The notes: generated by a model not told the origin, from the letters alone. Shown: positions 8,675-18,048, counted from the first letter of the stretch. The stretch: 64,000 nucleotides of DNA from Sporosarcina koreensis (GCF_000826145.2 NZ_LN651337.1:1181774-1245773), one strand, 5' to 3'. Made by a program: numbers and translations.

Positions 8675-10114
8675 TCACTTTTTCGAAGACAGCGTGTGGT
8701 GCAGATAACCGATCGCCATTGCGAGCTGCTCATCGTTCGCGCGGTCGCTTTTCACTTCTTCGGCCGCGGCTTTCAGACCTTGATAGAACGCACTGTCCAT
8801 CTCCCCGCTGACTTCAAGTTCTGCATCTTTCTGGAATTCCGCAACCGCCTTCTTGGTCGCATCGTCGAAATAGCCGTCCGTGCGGCCCGGATCGAACTTG
8901 AGCGCCTTGAGGACACGCTGAGCGTACGCGATATCATCATGGAACTGTTCTTCCCTATACACGTCCGCAAGCACCCGCAGATGTTCGGCGAACAGGCTGT
9001 TCTGCTTGACTACAAGATCCGATTCAATGCCTTCGCCGTGAATCCATCGTTCTTTCGGGGTCAGCCATTTGTGCGTCGACAATTTCACTTCGCCGCCATT
9101 CGAGAGCTCCATCGTCTCCTGGACAGTCCCTTTGCCGAAACTCGTCGTCCCGACGATGAACCCGCGGCCGAGGTCCTGCAGGGCGCCGCTCAGCACTTCA
9201 CTTGCCGAAGCACTTCCCTGATCCTGCATGAGTGCGATCGGCAGGGTCTTCAGTTTTTCATCGAACACAACGCCCTCAGGCTTCTCCGTGACAAGCGGAG
9301 TCAGCTGCCCTTTGATGTTTTCCATGTAGGCGTACACCGTATCTTCCGGCAGCATGCTGCCTGCAATCGCACCGACCGCATGGAGATATCCGCCGGGATT
9401 GCCGCGCACATCGATCAGCAGCGCTTCCGCCCCTTCTTTGACAAGCAGGTCCGTTGCCGCCTGCCATTCTTTCGCACTTTCCTCCCCGAACATCGTGAGC
9501 CCTATGTAGCCGATTTTCTTGCCGCGCTCTTCAATGATTTCAGAAGACACCGTATGGACAGGAATGACATCCCGTTCAATCGTCAGTTCGACGTGCTTTC
9601 CGGCTTCCGGCCTGTAGACGGTCAGTTCCACTGTCGTCCCTTTCTTCCCGCGGATCCGTTTGACGACTTCCTGCAGCGTCAGCCCGTCGACGCCTTCCTT
9701 ATCGATCTGCACGATTTCATCGTATGGAAGCAGACCTGCTTTGTCCGACGGCGATCCTTTCACCGGCGATACGATGACGAACTTCCCGCTGGTCCGGGTG
9801 ATCTCCGCACCGATGCCCACCCGCTCACCTGCAAGCGATTCCTTGTGGGAGGCGGCTTCCTCCTTTGTCAGATACGTCGAGTACGGATCGCCGATCACAT
9901 CCGCCATCCCACGGAGCGCCCCTTCGATCAGATCGTTCTTTTCAAGCGGATACACAGCATTGCCTGTAATGACATCATAGGCTTCGTCGATGACGCCGAA
10001 TTCATCCGAAGGCGCCGCCCGTTCCTTCTCTTTTTTCCCGCATCCGTTAAGCAGTACAAGACAAACTGCAACCGCAGCAAATAGGCCAACTAAAAAAAAC
10101 CGGCTCCTGCGCAT
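8675..10114 (-). CDS. ctpB: PDZ-containing carboxy-terminal processing protease (S41)
   Basis: About 479 residues. A signal sequence is followed by a probable lipobox (LLNGC), a PDZ domain (SPVKGSPSDKAGLLPYDEIVQID), the S41 protease core with the nucleophile in DQGSASASEVL and the lysine in SFGKGTVQE, and a C-terminal peptidoglycan-binding-like domain (RVLKALKFDPGRTDGYFD). The start at 10114 was chosen because GAGGAGGGG then has proper spacing. The ATG three codons earlier is too close to that site. B. subtilis CtpB trims SpoIVFA during SigK activation. A vegetative role is also possible here. It lies upstream of minJ, as in B. subtilis. Confidence 0.88.
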   Translation of the reverse strand: MRRSRFFLVGLFAAVAVCLVLLNGCGKKEKERAAPSDEFGVIDEAYDVITGNAVYPLEKNDLIEGALRGMADVIGDPYSTYLTKEEAASHKESLAGERVGIGAEITRTSGKFVIVSPVKGSPSDKAGLLPYDEIVQIDKEGVDGLTLQEVVKRIRGKKGTTVELTVYRPEAGKHVELTIERDVIPVHTVSSEIIEERGKKIGYIGLTMFGEESAKEWQAATDLLVKEGAEALLIDVRGNPGGYLHAVGAIAGSMLPEDTVYAYMENIKGQLTPLVTEKPEGVVFDEKLKTLPIALMQDQGSASASEVLSGALQDLGRGFIVGTTSFGKGTVQETMELSNGGEVKLSTHKWLTPKERWIHGEGIESDLVVKQNSLFAEHLRVLADVYREEQFHDDIAYAQRVLKALKFDPGRTDGYFDDATKKAVAEFQKDAELEVSGEMDSAFYQGLKAAAEEVKSDRANDEQLAMAIGYLHHTLSSKK

Positions 10115-10206
10115 CGTCACCATCCCCTCCTCTTTCCATACATATGAAAAGGACAGGGATGTTACGACACCGGAAACCGGATCCAGCATTATTCGGCTGA
10201 TGAAAT

Positions 10207-10797
10207 TCAGTCGACGTCGTCCATCAGCTGCTCCATCATCTTTTCGTCCATCGGGCCGATGATCTTGTTATCCACGGTCCCGTCGGTCTTCAGGATGTAG
10301 GTCGTCGGAATCGAGAACACCTGGTAATCGGTCATCCCGATATCCTCCGTGTCGAGCAGGATGGGGAACGTCAGACCGTAGGCGTCCGCGAATTCCTCCA
10401 CCGCTTTTTCTCCGCGGTTCTCCGCTGTCGTCAAGTTGACGGAGACCAGTTCGACGTTGTCCTCTTCCTCGAGGTCCTTATAATAGTTTTCCATATGCGG
10501 CATCTCCGCCTTGCACGGCGGACACCACGTCGCCCAGAAGTTGAGCATGACCTTCTTGCCCCGCAAATCGCTCAATTTCACTGAATCACCGTCAAGTGTC
10601 TTCAGTTCGAAATCCGGAGGCGTGTCGCCCGGTTTCAGTCCAGGCAGTTCTTCCATGCCCGGCAATGTTTCCGACTGGGCTTTGGTCGTGGCTGTGTCGA
10701 TCTTCTCGGGCTTCTGCATATTGGATTTCACCATCAGGGCAACCATCGTGCCGATGACGAGAATGGCAACCGCATACCCGACCCATTTTTTATTCAT
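10207..10797 (-). CDS. Membrane-anchored TlpA/ResA-like thiol-disulfide oxidoreductase
   Basis: A 196-residue protein with an N-terminal signal anchor (about residues 6-25), an acidic linker and a thioredoxin-like domain with active site WCPPCKAEMP. The cis-proline region follows as SIPTTYILK. Such proteins face outward and reduce disulfides, for example in apocytochrome c maturation. That fits the nearby cytochrome gene cccB but is inference. Its start overlaps the end of the upstream membrane gene by four bases (ATGA), so the two are coupled. Confidence 0.87.
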   Translation of the reverse strand: MNKKWVGYAVAILVIGTMVALMVKSNMQKPEKIDTATTKAQSETLPGMEELPGLKPGDTPPDFELKTLDGDSVKLSDLRGKKVMLNFWATWCPPCKAEMPHMENYYKDLEEEDNVELVSVNLTTAENRGEKAVEEFADAYGLTFPILLDTEDIGMTDYQVFSIPTTYILKTDGTVDNKIIGPMDEKMMEQLMDDVD

Positions 10798-11438
10798 CCA
10801 ATCCCTCCAGCAGTTCTTTGTCTTATCAAATGGTCGATCAGTACGATAAACGCGCTTACCGCGGCTGACGCGGCGAACGGGATCCCGGCGAAGCCTGCCG
10901 GCTGCAGGGCGGCGATGAACCCATGGGCGGCCGTCAGCAGCAGGGCTCCCTGGAAGACGGTCACCCGTGTGTCCCCTGCATACCGGACAGTGAGCAGGAT
11001 CAGGATACCGAACAGGAGAATCGTGACGGCCTCCGCGTACAGCGTACCCCTATTCAGCAGGGCCATCAGGATCTGATAGCCGGCCTGGGCGACAGCCGTC
11101 AGCAGCAGGAAGGCACGCCCTGCAGAGACAGGGACCGGCTTCTTCGAAAGCAGAAAGAGCAAGGCGGCAAGCACGATGCCGGCGAGGAATCCAATTGTTC
11201 CGCCGTTGAAGTACAGTATAGCAGTGGGCGACTGCCGGACGACCCCAAAATCCGTGACGATGACGGACAGCTTCCAGGTGAGCAGCACGGTGAAGATCGC
11301 ATCACCCACCATGTCTGCTGCCTGCTTCCCGAATCGGCGGCGCACCATCAGCCAGCCGGCAGCCAGCCCGAAGACCGCCGCCACCCATGAGGACGGAACG
11401 GTCACCTTCCATAGTAGATAGTATTCCGTAACTGGCAT
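10794..11438 (-). CDS. Polytopic membrane protein coupled to the TlpA-like gene
   Basis: About 214 residues and six or seven hydrophobic segments. An upstream in-frame ATG exists, but GAGGGG sits correctly before the ATG at 11438 (MPVTEYYLLW), so that start is preferred. No catalytic motif was recognised. The loose resemblance is to prolipoprotein diacylglyceryl transferase-like or CcdA-type membrane proteins. Four-base overlap with the thioredoxin-like gene suggests it serves that protein, perhaps passing electrons, but CcdA-like paired cysteines are absent, so this remains open. Confidence 0.65.
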   Translation of the reverse strand: MPVTEYYLLWKVTVPSSWVAAVFGLAAGWLMVRRRFGKQAADMVGDAIFTVLLTWKLSVIVTDFGVVRQSPTAILYFNGGTIGFLAGIVLAALLFLLSKKPVPVSAGRAFLLLTAVAQAGYQILMALLNRGTLYAEAVTILLFGILILLTVRYAGDTRVTVFQGALLLTAAHGFIAALQPAGFAGIPFAASAAVSAFIVLIDHLIRQRTAGGIG

Positions 11439-11515
11439 GGCAATCCCCTCAGTCATTGATACCTCATATGGTATCTTATTTCCTTCGTCAACACCAACGA
11501 GGGGGCTTCGGTGCA

Positions 11516-11549
11516 AAGAAAAAGGCCCGCCCGAGAGCGAACCTTTTTA
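11516..11549 (-). terminator. Terminator after the M23 hydrolase gene
   Basis: On the minus strand AAGGTTCGC pairs with GCGGGCCTT (two G-U pairs) over a six-base loop, followed by TTT. It lies about 80 bases beyond the stop at 11627. Confidence 0.65.
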
Positions 11550-11626
11550 TCATACCGACTTGCGCCGCAATGTTTAGGATGGAGCTGAGCCGGAAATACT
11601 ACTGTTATAGAGTAATGAACCGGGTA

Positions 11627-13015
11627 TCAGAACGATACATAACGGAGCGGGTTCACAGCACTTGGACCTGTCGCCGAGAAGTTTCCGACGTGGATTTCGA
11701 AGTGCAGGTGAGGCCCTGTCGAATTGCCGGTGTTTCCGGACTTTGCGATCGGTTCGCCTTTGCCGACATGCTGACCGGTGCTGACACCGATACTGGACAG
11801 GTGGGCATAGACGGACGTATAGATCTGACCGTCAATGGAGTGGGTGATCATGACGAGATTACCGAAACCGCCCATCGGTCCTGCATGGGAAACGACACCT
11901 TCAGCAGCTGCGCTGACTGTTGTTCCGACCGGTACTGAAATGTCCTGGCCGCGGTGCTGCTTCTTCGTATGGAAAATCGGGTGCACGCGCCATCCGAATG
12001 ACGACGTCAGACGGCCGTGTGCTGGTGCAGTCCATGCTCCGCTTGAAACTGGCGGTGCCGCAACCGACGGCTCATAGCTTGATGATGCATTCGAAGAACT
12101 GCTGCTGGATGAAGCTGACGAATGTGACGAGCTGGCAGCCTGTTCCGCACGCCGTTTCGCCGCGGCAGCCTCCTGCTGGCGGCGGAGTTCCGCTTCGCGT
12201 TTACGCTTCAGCTCAGCCTGGCGGGCGACTTCAGCAAGGCGCTCTTGTTCTGCAACAATCTTCTTTTCAAGGTCCGCTGACATATCATGTGCTTCGTCAG
12301 CTTCACTTTCCAAGTGGGCTTTTTCGTTCGACAGCTTTGCTTCTTCCGCTTCCAGCTGATCGACGAGCTTGTCCTTTTCGACTTTCTGGCCTTCCAGTTT
12401 CTTCTTCAAGTCAGTCAGTTTCGCTTTCCGGTCTTCCTGTTCAGCAAGCTTCTTTTCGACAAGCGCTTTTTCTTCTTCAAGCTGGTTCATGTCGTCTTCC
12501 TGCTGCTTCATGATCTTCCGGTCTGCGTCCATCAGTGTAGAGACTGCTGAGAAACGGTCGATGAAGTCTGAAAAGCTGGTCGCCCCGAGGAGCACGTCCA
12601 GGTAGCTGACGTCCCCGCCTTTCACCTGCATCGTTTTCACACGTTCGCGCAGCACTTCATCACGCTCTTTGATGCGCTGCTCAAGTGTCTTGATGGAGAT
12701 GCGCAGCTGCGCAATCTCTTTGGTTGTATCCGCGATCTTTTCTTTCACGTCGCGGATCTTCTCATTATTAGTATCGATTTCACCGTTGAGTTTCGAGATC
12801 TGGTCGAGGATCGTCTGTTTCTTTGTTTTCTTTTCGTTGATTTTATCAGACTTGTCCTTGATGCCTTTGTTCAGTTCGTTCTGTTTCTGCTGCAGCAGTT
12901 TCTGTTCGTTCTGCATATCTTTGAGTGAATCTGCTGATACTGCTGTTGCACCGACAGTGGACGATAAGAGCAGGACCCCCATGGTCGACAGCAGTAAACT
13001 TTTATTCTTTTTCAA
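11627..13015 (-). CDS. Secreted coiled-coil M23 peptidase (EnvC/PcsB-like, FtsEX-associated)
   Basis: A 462-residue secreted protein: signal peptide (cleavage near VGATAVSA), then about 240 residues of charged heptad coiled coil, a Ser-rich linker (around residues 295-315), and a LytM/M23 domain with zinc ligands in HRGQDISV and HLHFEIH. Domain order matches EnvC-type regulators and PcsB-like hydrolases that FtsEX controls through the coiled coil. It is directly downstream of ftsX in the same direction. In B. subtilis the FtsEX client CwlO has an NlpC/P60 end and is encoded elsewhere, so this linked M23 protein is a good candidate client here. Both metal motifs look intact, so it may be an active endopeptidase. 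Confidence 0.85.
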   Translation of the reverse strand: MKKNKSLLLSTMGVLLLSSTVGATAVSADSLKDMQNEQKLLQQKQNELNKGIKDKSDKINEKKTKKQTILDQISKLNGEIDTNNEKIRDVKEKIADTTKEIAQLRISIKTLEQRIKERDEVLRERVKTMQVKGGDVSYLDVLLGATSFSDFIDRFSAVSTLMDADRKIMKQQEDDMNQLEEEKALVEKKLAEQEDRKAKLTDLKKKLEGQKVEKDKLVDQLEAEEAKLSNEKAHLESEADEAHDMSADLEKKIVAEQERLAEVARQAELKRKREAELRRQQEAAAAKRRAEQAASSSHSSASSSSSSSNASSSYEPSVAAPPVSSGAWTAPAHGRLTSSFGWRVHPIFHTKKQHRGQDISVPVGTTVSAAAEGVVSHAGPMGGFGNLVMITHSIDGQIYTSVYAHLSSIGVSTGQHVGKGEPIAKSGNTGNSTGPHLHFEIHVGNFSATGPSAVNPLRYVSF

Positions 13016-13048
13016 AGTCCCAGTTCCCCTTTCAAACGATTCGGCTAG

Positions 13049-13933
13049 TCAGGCTTTCAGGAATTTGCGTACGGACATGAGGCTGCCCCATACGCCGATG
13101 AAGACGCCCATGAACAGCAGCAGTCCGTCGACCTGGATGATGAACGGCACAGGATCGAGCACCTGGAACATTTCGTTGACCAGCTTCGGCTGCCAGTAGG
13201 CGTATATTTGCTGATAGGCGATCGAGATCGCCGTGATCGGGATGATGGACCCGAGGATACCGAGCCAGACCCCTTCCAAGATGAACGGAATGCGGACGAA
13301 GCTGTTCGTCGCACCGACCAGTTTCATGATTTCGATCTCACGTCCGCGTGCGATGATTGTCAGGCGGATCGTGTTGGAGATGAGGAACATCGCCGTGAAC
13401 AGCAATGCGACAATGAGGATCAGGCCGACATTGCGGCTGACTTTGACGACATTGAACAGTTTTTCGACTTTCCCGGCTCCGTAGACCACTTCGGCAGTGT
13501 ATTCGTATGTATCGATCTCTTTGGCGATTTTTGCGGTGTTGTGCGGATCCGCAGCTTTCACGTACAATGCATCGCCGAGCGGGTTGCTTTGCTTGTAGAG
13601 AGCGAGTTCTTTCCCGTACTGCTTGATGACCTTGTCCAGTTCCTGCTCTCTCGACGCATATTCCACACTCGCCACGCCGCCGAGCGATTCCACTTTCTTC
13701 TGTAACTCTTGTATTGCCTCGTCACTTGCCGCTGCATCCGCAACCACTTTGATTTCCACGTCGTTTTCAATGTTGTCCGCCATCTTGTTCAGGTTCATCA
13801 TCATAGCGATGAAACTGCCGACAAGAAGAAGCGTGACAGCCACGGCGCTGATGGAGGCGAATGTCATCCAGCCATTCCGGCCGAGACTCTTGAAACTCTC
13901 GCGGAAGTGACGGGCAAGCGTCCTACCCTTCAT
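13049..13933 (-). CDS. ftsX: Cell-division ABC transporter permease FtsX
   Basis: About 294 residues: a cytoplasmic N-terminus, first membrane segment (FASISAVAVTLLLVGSFIAMM region), a large external loop of about 120 residues with PLGDALYVKA, and three C-terminal membrane segments. The start at 13933 (MKGRTLARHF) has AAGGAG at good spacing and overlaps the ftsE stop by 11 bases. An ATG eight codons upstream is less well placed. FtsX passes the ATPase signal of FtsE to an external peptidoglycan hydrolase regulator. Confidence 0.95.
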   Translation of the reverse strand: MKGRTLARHFRESFKSLGRNGWMTFASISAVAVTLLLVGSFIAMMMNLNKMADNIENDVEIKVVADAAASDEAIQELQKKVESLGGVASVEYASREQELDKVIKQYGKELALYKQSNPLGDALYVKAADPHNTAKIAKEIDTYEYTAEVVYGAGKVEKLFNVVKVSRNVGLILIVALLFTAMFLISNTIRLTIIARGREIEIMKLVGATNSFVRIPFILEGVWLGILGSIIPITAISIAYQQIYAYWQPKLVNEMFQVLDPVPFIIQVDGLLLFMGVFIGVWGSLMSVRKFLKA

Positions 13934-14609
13934 AACTGTATTCTCCTTCATATTCATCCCGTGTGATCATGCCGCCCTCGACGAGCAGGACACGGTGCCG
14001 GATCGAATTGACGATATCTTTGTTATGGGTTGCCATGACAATGGTAGTTCCTCTGTTGTTGATTTTCTCGAAGATGTTCATGATCCCTAACGACGTATCC
14101 GGATCCAAATTTCCTGTTGGCTCATCCGCAATGACCAGCTTCGGTTCATTGACAATGGAACGCGCGATCGAAACACGCTGCTGTTCTCCGCCGGATAGCT
14201 CGTTAGGAAACATTCTCGCTTTTTGCGACAGGCCGACAAGCGCTAAAACATCTGTCACTTTCTTACGGATTTCCGTCGGTGTCTCTTCGATGACTTCCAG
14301 GGCGAATGCCACATTTTCATAGACATTCAATTTCGGCAGGAGCTTGAAATCCTGGAAGACAACCCCGATCTGTCTGCGCAAAAAAGGGATCTGTTTGCTT
14401 TTCAACGAACCAAGGTCTGTTCCATCGATGAAAATCTGCCCGCTGGTCGGGGCTTCCTCGCGATACATCATTTTGATGAACGTCGATTTCCCTGCACCGC
14501 TCGGGCCGACTACGTAGACGAATTCACCGCGGTCGATGTCGATCGTGATGCCATTTGCGGCTACGACGCCGTTCGAGTACTTTTTGTACACGTTTTTCAT
14601 TTTGATCAT
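13923..14609 (-). CDS. ftsE: Cell-division ABC transporter ATP-binding protein FtsE
   Basis: About 228 residues: Walker A GPSGAGKST, signature LSGGEQQR, Walker B VIADEPTGNLDP and the switch histidine in VMATHN. The start at MIKMKNVYKKY matches FtsE N-termini. The 35 codons upstream are AT-rich and unlike the family. AGGTGG precedes the ATG. FtsE works with FtsX to control cell-wall hydrolysis. Confidence 0.96.
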   Translation of the reverse strand: MIKMKNVYKKYSNGVVAANGITIDIDRGEFVYVVGPSGAGKSTFIKMMYREEAPTSGQIFIDGTDLGSLKSKQIPFLRRQIGVVFQDFKLLPKLNVYENVAFALEVIEETPTEIRKKVTDVLALVGLSQKARMFPNELSGGEQQRVSIARSIVNEPKLVIADEPTGNLDPDTSLGIMNIFEKINNRGTTIVMATHNKDIVNSIRHRVLLVEGGMITRDEYEGEYSYEG

Positions 14610-14780
14610 TCTGTAACCACCTGATTCAATTACTTTTTCGCCAGCTTTTTCATTATAGCAGATATAAACCTCCATAGTATTACAGTAGTATTTCAATTCG
14701 ACAGGACTGTTCACACCTTTTCAACAATCTTGTAATCTGGCATCCTGTTTATGGGTGTCTGGCTGGGACTGCCGAACAGC

Positions 14781-14810
14781 AAAAAAGCAGAGACACCGAA
14801 GTGCCTCTGC
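14781..14810 (-). terminator. Terminator of cccB
   Basis: Minus strand: GCAGAGGCAC, a TTCG tetraloop and GTGTCTCTGC form a ten-pair stem with one G-U, followed by TTTTTT. Confidence 0.92.
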
Positions 14811-14835
14811 CGGATGATTCCTTATTCAGGATGTC

Positions 14836-15168
14836 TTATTTCTTCTCGGAAAGCCATTTTGCGACTGCATCGAGCTCTTCCCCTTTGATGAGGCCTCCAG
14901 GCATGCCGCCGGATTTACCGTTCTCGATGATATCGTGGATTTCGTCTTCAGAAAGCTCACCGCCGATGTGTGCCAGTTCCGGTCCGTTCATGCCTTCCAG
15001 GTTGCCGCCGTGGCAAGTCGCACAGTTGGCCTGGTACACCTTGTCCGGATCTACGTCGCTGCCGCCTGCTTCCTTGTCGCCGGACGCGCTGTCATCCCCG
15101 CCTCCGCATGCGCCGAGTACGAGTGCAGCACCAAAGATTGCCGCTGCGAATTTGCTTTTCGTTTTCAT
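14836..15168 (-). CDS. cccB: Lipoprotein cytochrome c-551
   Basis: A 110-residue protein with a lipoprotein signal (LGAC lipobox), a Gly/Asp/Ser-rich linker, the haem-attachment motif CATCH, and a likely axial methionine in GGMPGG. CccB is a small membrane-tethered cytochrome c that carries electrons at the outer face of the membrane. Position upstream of ftsEX matches B. subtilis. The gene is transcribed alone, ending at its own terminator. Confidence 0.95.
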   Translation of the reverse strand: MKTKSKFAAAIFGAALVLGACGGGDDSASGDKEAGGSDVDPDKVYQANCATCHGGNLEGMNGPELAHIGGELSEDEIHDIIENGKSGGMPGGLIKGEELDAVAKWLSEKK

Positions 15169-15529
15169 ACTGATTTCCTCCTTCAGATAAAATAAGTACG
15201 TGCTCCCTCAGTATACCAAAATCCGCATGTCCTTCACGCCGCCGTGTGACAAACTCATGACGTTTGGGCCTGACCTGCCGTACTCCTTCTATGTACTATT
15301 CTCTTTTCTCCGGAAATCAAACCTCTTGCCAGGAAGAATTTTATGGAGGGCTGTCCAGCTGCAGTTCTGGTGGATTTCAAGGTTTCAAACTATGCAGGAC
15401 GGGTAAACAGCCGATTAAGAGCAGCACAGCAAAGCTCGGAATATTTTCAATTTTCGCTTGCAATGCCGCGGGAAACACGGTAAGCTAACGTGTAATTGAA
15501 CAAAAACTTATTTCGCAACGTTCGAAGTA
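15169..15529. other. Intergenic stretch before the dapA leader
   Basis: About 360 bases between the start of cccB and the lysine riboswitch. It must hold the divergent promoters of both units. TTGAAC near 15497 is the best -35-like match for dapA. No coding region with a credible start was seen. Confidence 0.5.
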
Positions 15530-15705
15530 AGGATAGAGGCGCAAAAACCATCAGTACGCAGTCCGAGGAGATTGAGCTCCGGAGACGGCCGCGGAAAGGG
15601 GAATTTGCCGAAGCGGGAGGATGCTCAAACGTCCCCACGCTGGTTCTGGACTGAACAAGTGCAGGACTGTCATATAGGCGACTATATGGAGGGCTATCTG
15701 ATGCA
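15530..15705 (+). promoter_or_regulatory. Lysine riboswitch (L box)
   Basis: The conserved lysine-aptamer blocks appear in order: ATAGAGGCGC at 15533, a GGAAAGGGG block near 15592, GCCGAAGC at 15607, CTGGTTCTGGACTGAA around 15640, GGACTGTCA at 15663 and GGAGGGCTATCTGATG at the end. The spacing between blocks agrees with a five-way-junction aptamer. A terminator follows within 25 bases and dapA about 65 bases after that, so lysine should cause premature termination. Confidence 0.93.
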
Positions 15706-15727
15706 GAGGAATAGATCGTCGATTCTT

Positions 15728-15760
15728 CAGCAGCAGCGCATCCTTCGCTGCTGCTTTTTG
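15728..15760 (+). terminator. Riboswitch-controlled terminator ahead of dapA
   Basis: CAGCAGCG and CGCTGCTG form a perfect stem over a short loop, followed by CTTTTTG. It is the expression platform of the lysine riboswitch. Confidence 0.88.
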
Positions 15761-15826
15761 CGTTTCAGGAGACACTGCCTTCCACCTCTATTTTTTGGAA
15801 ACCAACCAAAAGGAGATGGAGAACAG

Positions 15827-16714
15827 ATGAATTTTGGACAGCTGATCACCGCGATGGTGACCCCATTCAATGCACAGGAAGACATCGATTTCACAGCCGC
15901 GGAGGAACTGATCGAGCACTTGATCGCAACAGGGACGGACGCCCTCGTTGTCGCCGGGACGACCGGCGAATCCCCGACATTGACCGCTTCGGAGAAAGCA
16001 GCTCTCTTCCGCCATACGGTCCGGTGTGCAGGCGGACGGATCCCTGTCATTGCAGGCACCGGCACGAACAGCACCCGGGAGTCGATCGAACTGACCCGCG
16101 CAGCTGAGGAAGCGGGCGCTGACGGCGTCATGCTCGTCGTCCCCTATTACAACAAACCTTGCCAGGAAGGGATGTATGCCCATTTCAAGGCGATTGCGGA
16201 GTCGACTTCGCTGCCTGTCATGCTGTACAACATCCCTGGCCGGAGCACCGTCAATCTGGAGATCGAAACGATCGTGAAACTTGCGGAAATCCCGAATATC
16301 ACAGCCATCAAGGAAGCGGGCGGCAGCCTGGAGACGATGGCATCGATCATCGAACAGACGCCTGCCGGTTTCGCTGTCTACAGCGGGGATGATGCGCTGA
16401 CACTGCCGGCATTGACGATCGGCGGCGCAGGCGTCGTCTCCGTCGCGGCTCACCTCATCGGACCGGAGATGAAAGCGATGATGCATACGGCTGAAAGCGG
16501 GCGTTTCGAGGAGGCCGCTTCGCTCCACCGCAGCCTCCTGCCTCTCATGAAGGAACTGTTCAAAGCACCGAACCCTTCACCCGTCAAAGCGGCTTTGAAT
16601 CTGCAGGGACTGCCCGCCGGCACGGTCCGTCTCCCGATGGTGCCGCTGACGGACAGGCAGCAGCAGTCGCTCGCAAATGTCCTCGATGACTTGAACTGCA
16701 AAGCAACCGCCTGA
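15827..16714 (+). CDS. dapA: 4-hydroxy-tetrahydrodipicolinate synthase
   Basis: A 295-residue protein of normal length. It has GTTGESPTL (pyruvate site), YYNKP, the catalytic tyrosine in LYNIPGRS and the Schiff-base lysine in ITAIKEAGGS. It condenses pyruvate with aspartate semialdehyde, the first committed step to diaminopimelate and lysine. The start at 15827 follows AAAGGAG, and the open frame upstream runs through the riboswitch and is not coding. Lysine control is visible directly upstream. No other dap gene is nearby. Confidence 0.96.
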   Translation: MNFGQLITAMVTPFNAQEDIDFTAAEELIEHLIATGTDALVVAGTTGESPTLTASEKAALFRHTVRCAGGRIPVIAGTGTNSTRESIELTRAAEEAGADGVMLVVPYYNKPCQEGMYAHFKAIAESTSLPVMLYNIPGRSTVNLEIETIVKLAEIPNITAIKEAGGSLETMASIIEQTPAGFAVYSGDDALTLPALTIGGAGVVSVAAHLIGPEMKAMMHTAESGRFEEAASLHRSLLPLMKELFKAPNPSPVKAALNLQGLPAGTVRLPMVPLTDRQQQSLANVLDDLNCKATA

Positions 16715-16720
16715 ACACGC

Positions 16721-16752
16721 AAGCCGGACCGCATCGCAGCGGTCCGGCTTTT
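16721..16752 (+). terminator. Terminator of dapA
   Basis: AAGCCGGACCGC pairs with GCGGTCCGGCTT across ATCGCA-type loop bases, followed by TT. It starts six bases beyond the stop. Confidence 0.85.
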
Positions 16753-16896
16753 CTGTTGGTGCCTGATGTACGCACACAGCCTGCCCGCCAGACGTACCGG
16801 GCAGTCAATCCATACGCCATGATTTGACGGAATCTTATGGAGTCTTTACAATTTACAGCAGTCCCATCATTTACGGACGCATAGGAGGCAACCGAT

Positions 16897-18030
16897 ATGG
16901 CACAATTGACGAAAAAGCAAGTGATGGAGACATTCGAGCATCTGCATAACAACCCTGAATTGAGCTGGGAGGAAGAGCAGACGACCGCTTATGTGAAAAA
17001 GCGGCTGGAAGACGCCGGCTGCCGCGTGACGTCGTTCGATGACTGCACAGGTGTCTTCGGTGATATCGGCAATTTCTCCGGCGATGTGCCGGTAATTGCA
17101 CTGCGCGCCGACATGGATGCATTATGGCAGGAAGTCGACGGCAGCCTGCAGGCGAACCATTCGTGCGGGCATGATGCACACATGACGATGGTGCTCGGCG
17201 TGCTGGAGCGCGTGAAAGACCGGGACGAACTGCTCAAGCACCTCGGCATCCGTTTCATCTTCCAGCCGGCGGAGGAAGTCGGGACAGGTGCGCTCAAGAT
17301 GGTGGAGAAAGGAGCGATCGAAGATGTCGATTTTTACTACGGCATCCACCTGCGCCCCTTCCAGGAGACGGATAACGGCAAAGCGGCTCCAGCCATCGTG
17401 CATGGTGCGAACGGAACGATCGAACTGGAGATCCGCGGCGATGATGCACACGGCGCCCGGCCGCACCTGAACCGGAATTCCATCGAGATCGGCACGTTCA
17501 TCGTCAATGCGCTGCATTCCATCCATGTGAACCCGAATGTCGCCCACTCCGTGAAAGTGACACGGTTCCAGGCGGGCGGACGGAGCACGAACATCATCCC
17601 GGGCAGCGCATCGCTTGCGATCGACGTCCGCGCACAGGACAACGAAGTGATGGATGAACTGATGGAACGGGTCCGCGATGTCCTGGACAGCGCGAGAAAC
17701 CTGTTCGGCAGCGAAATCACTATCACGGAAGACACCTATGTGGCCGCCGCACGTGTGCACCCCGAAGCACAGGAGACTGCACGGCAGGCGATCACCGACG
17801 TGCTCGGCGAGGAGAACACGGTTCCCCCGGTCATCACGCCCGGCGGGGATGACTTCCACTTCTATACCATCAAGCGGCCGCATCTGAAGGCGACGATGAT
17901 CGGTCTCGGCTGCGGTCTGTCCCCCGGGCTCCATCATCCCGATATGACATTCGACCATGAATCGATGATGAATGGCATCGATGTCATGGTGCGCATCCTG
18001 GAACTGCATGCAGGACAGGATGCCGGCTGA
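16897..18030 (+). CDS. M20 family amidohydrolase/peptidase (AmhX-like)
   Basis: A 377-residue metal-dependent hydrolase. Metal ligands are visible in SCGHDAHM, the glutamate pair in PAEEVGTGA, and a C-terminal histidine in GLHHPD. The dimerisation domain lies in the middle (GDDAHGARPH). Family members hydrolyse N-acyl or peptide bonds (IAA-amino acid, hippurate or N-acetyl-diaminopimelate types). The overall form is closest to Bacillus AmhX amidohydrolase. It follows dapA but each has its own terminator, so a lysine-pathway role is not implied. Confidence 0.83.
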   Translation: MAQLTKKQVMETFEHLHNNPELSWEEEQTTAYVKKRLEDAGCRVTSFDDCTGVFGDIGNFSGDVPVIALRADMDALWQEVDGSLQANHSCGHDAHMTMVLGVLERVKDRDELLKHLGIRFIFQPAEEVGTGALKMVEKGAIEDVDFYYGIHLRPFQETDNGKAAPAIVHGANGTIELEIRGDDAHGARPHLNRNSIEIGTFIVNALHSIHVNPNVAHSVKVTRFQAGGRSTNIIPGSASLAIDVRAQDNEVMDELMERVRDVLDSARNLFGSEITITEDTYVAAARVHPEAQETARQAITDVLGEENTVPPVITPGGDDFHFYTIKRPHLKATMIGLGCGLSPGLHHPDMTFDHESMMNGIDVMVRILELHAGQDAG

Positions 18031-18048
18031 ACAGTCTTTCAGGCCAAC

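Noticed and set aside
15572-15826. N-terminal extension of dapA
   Set aside because: The extension lies inside the lysine riboswitch and terminator, while a proper ribosome site precedes the ATG at 15827.
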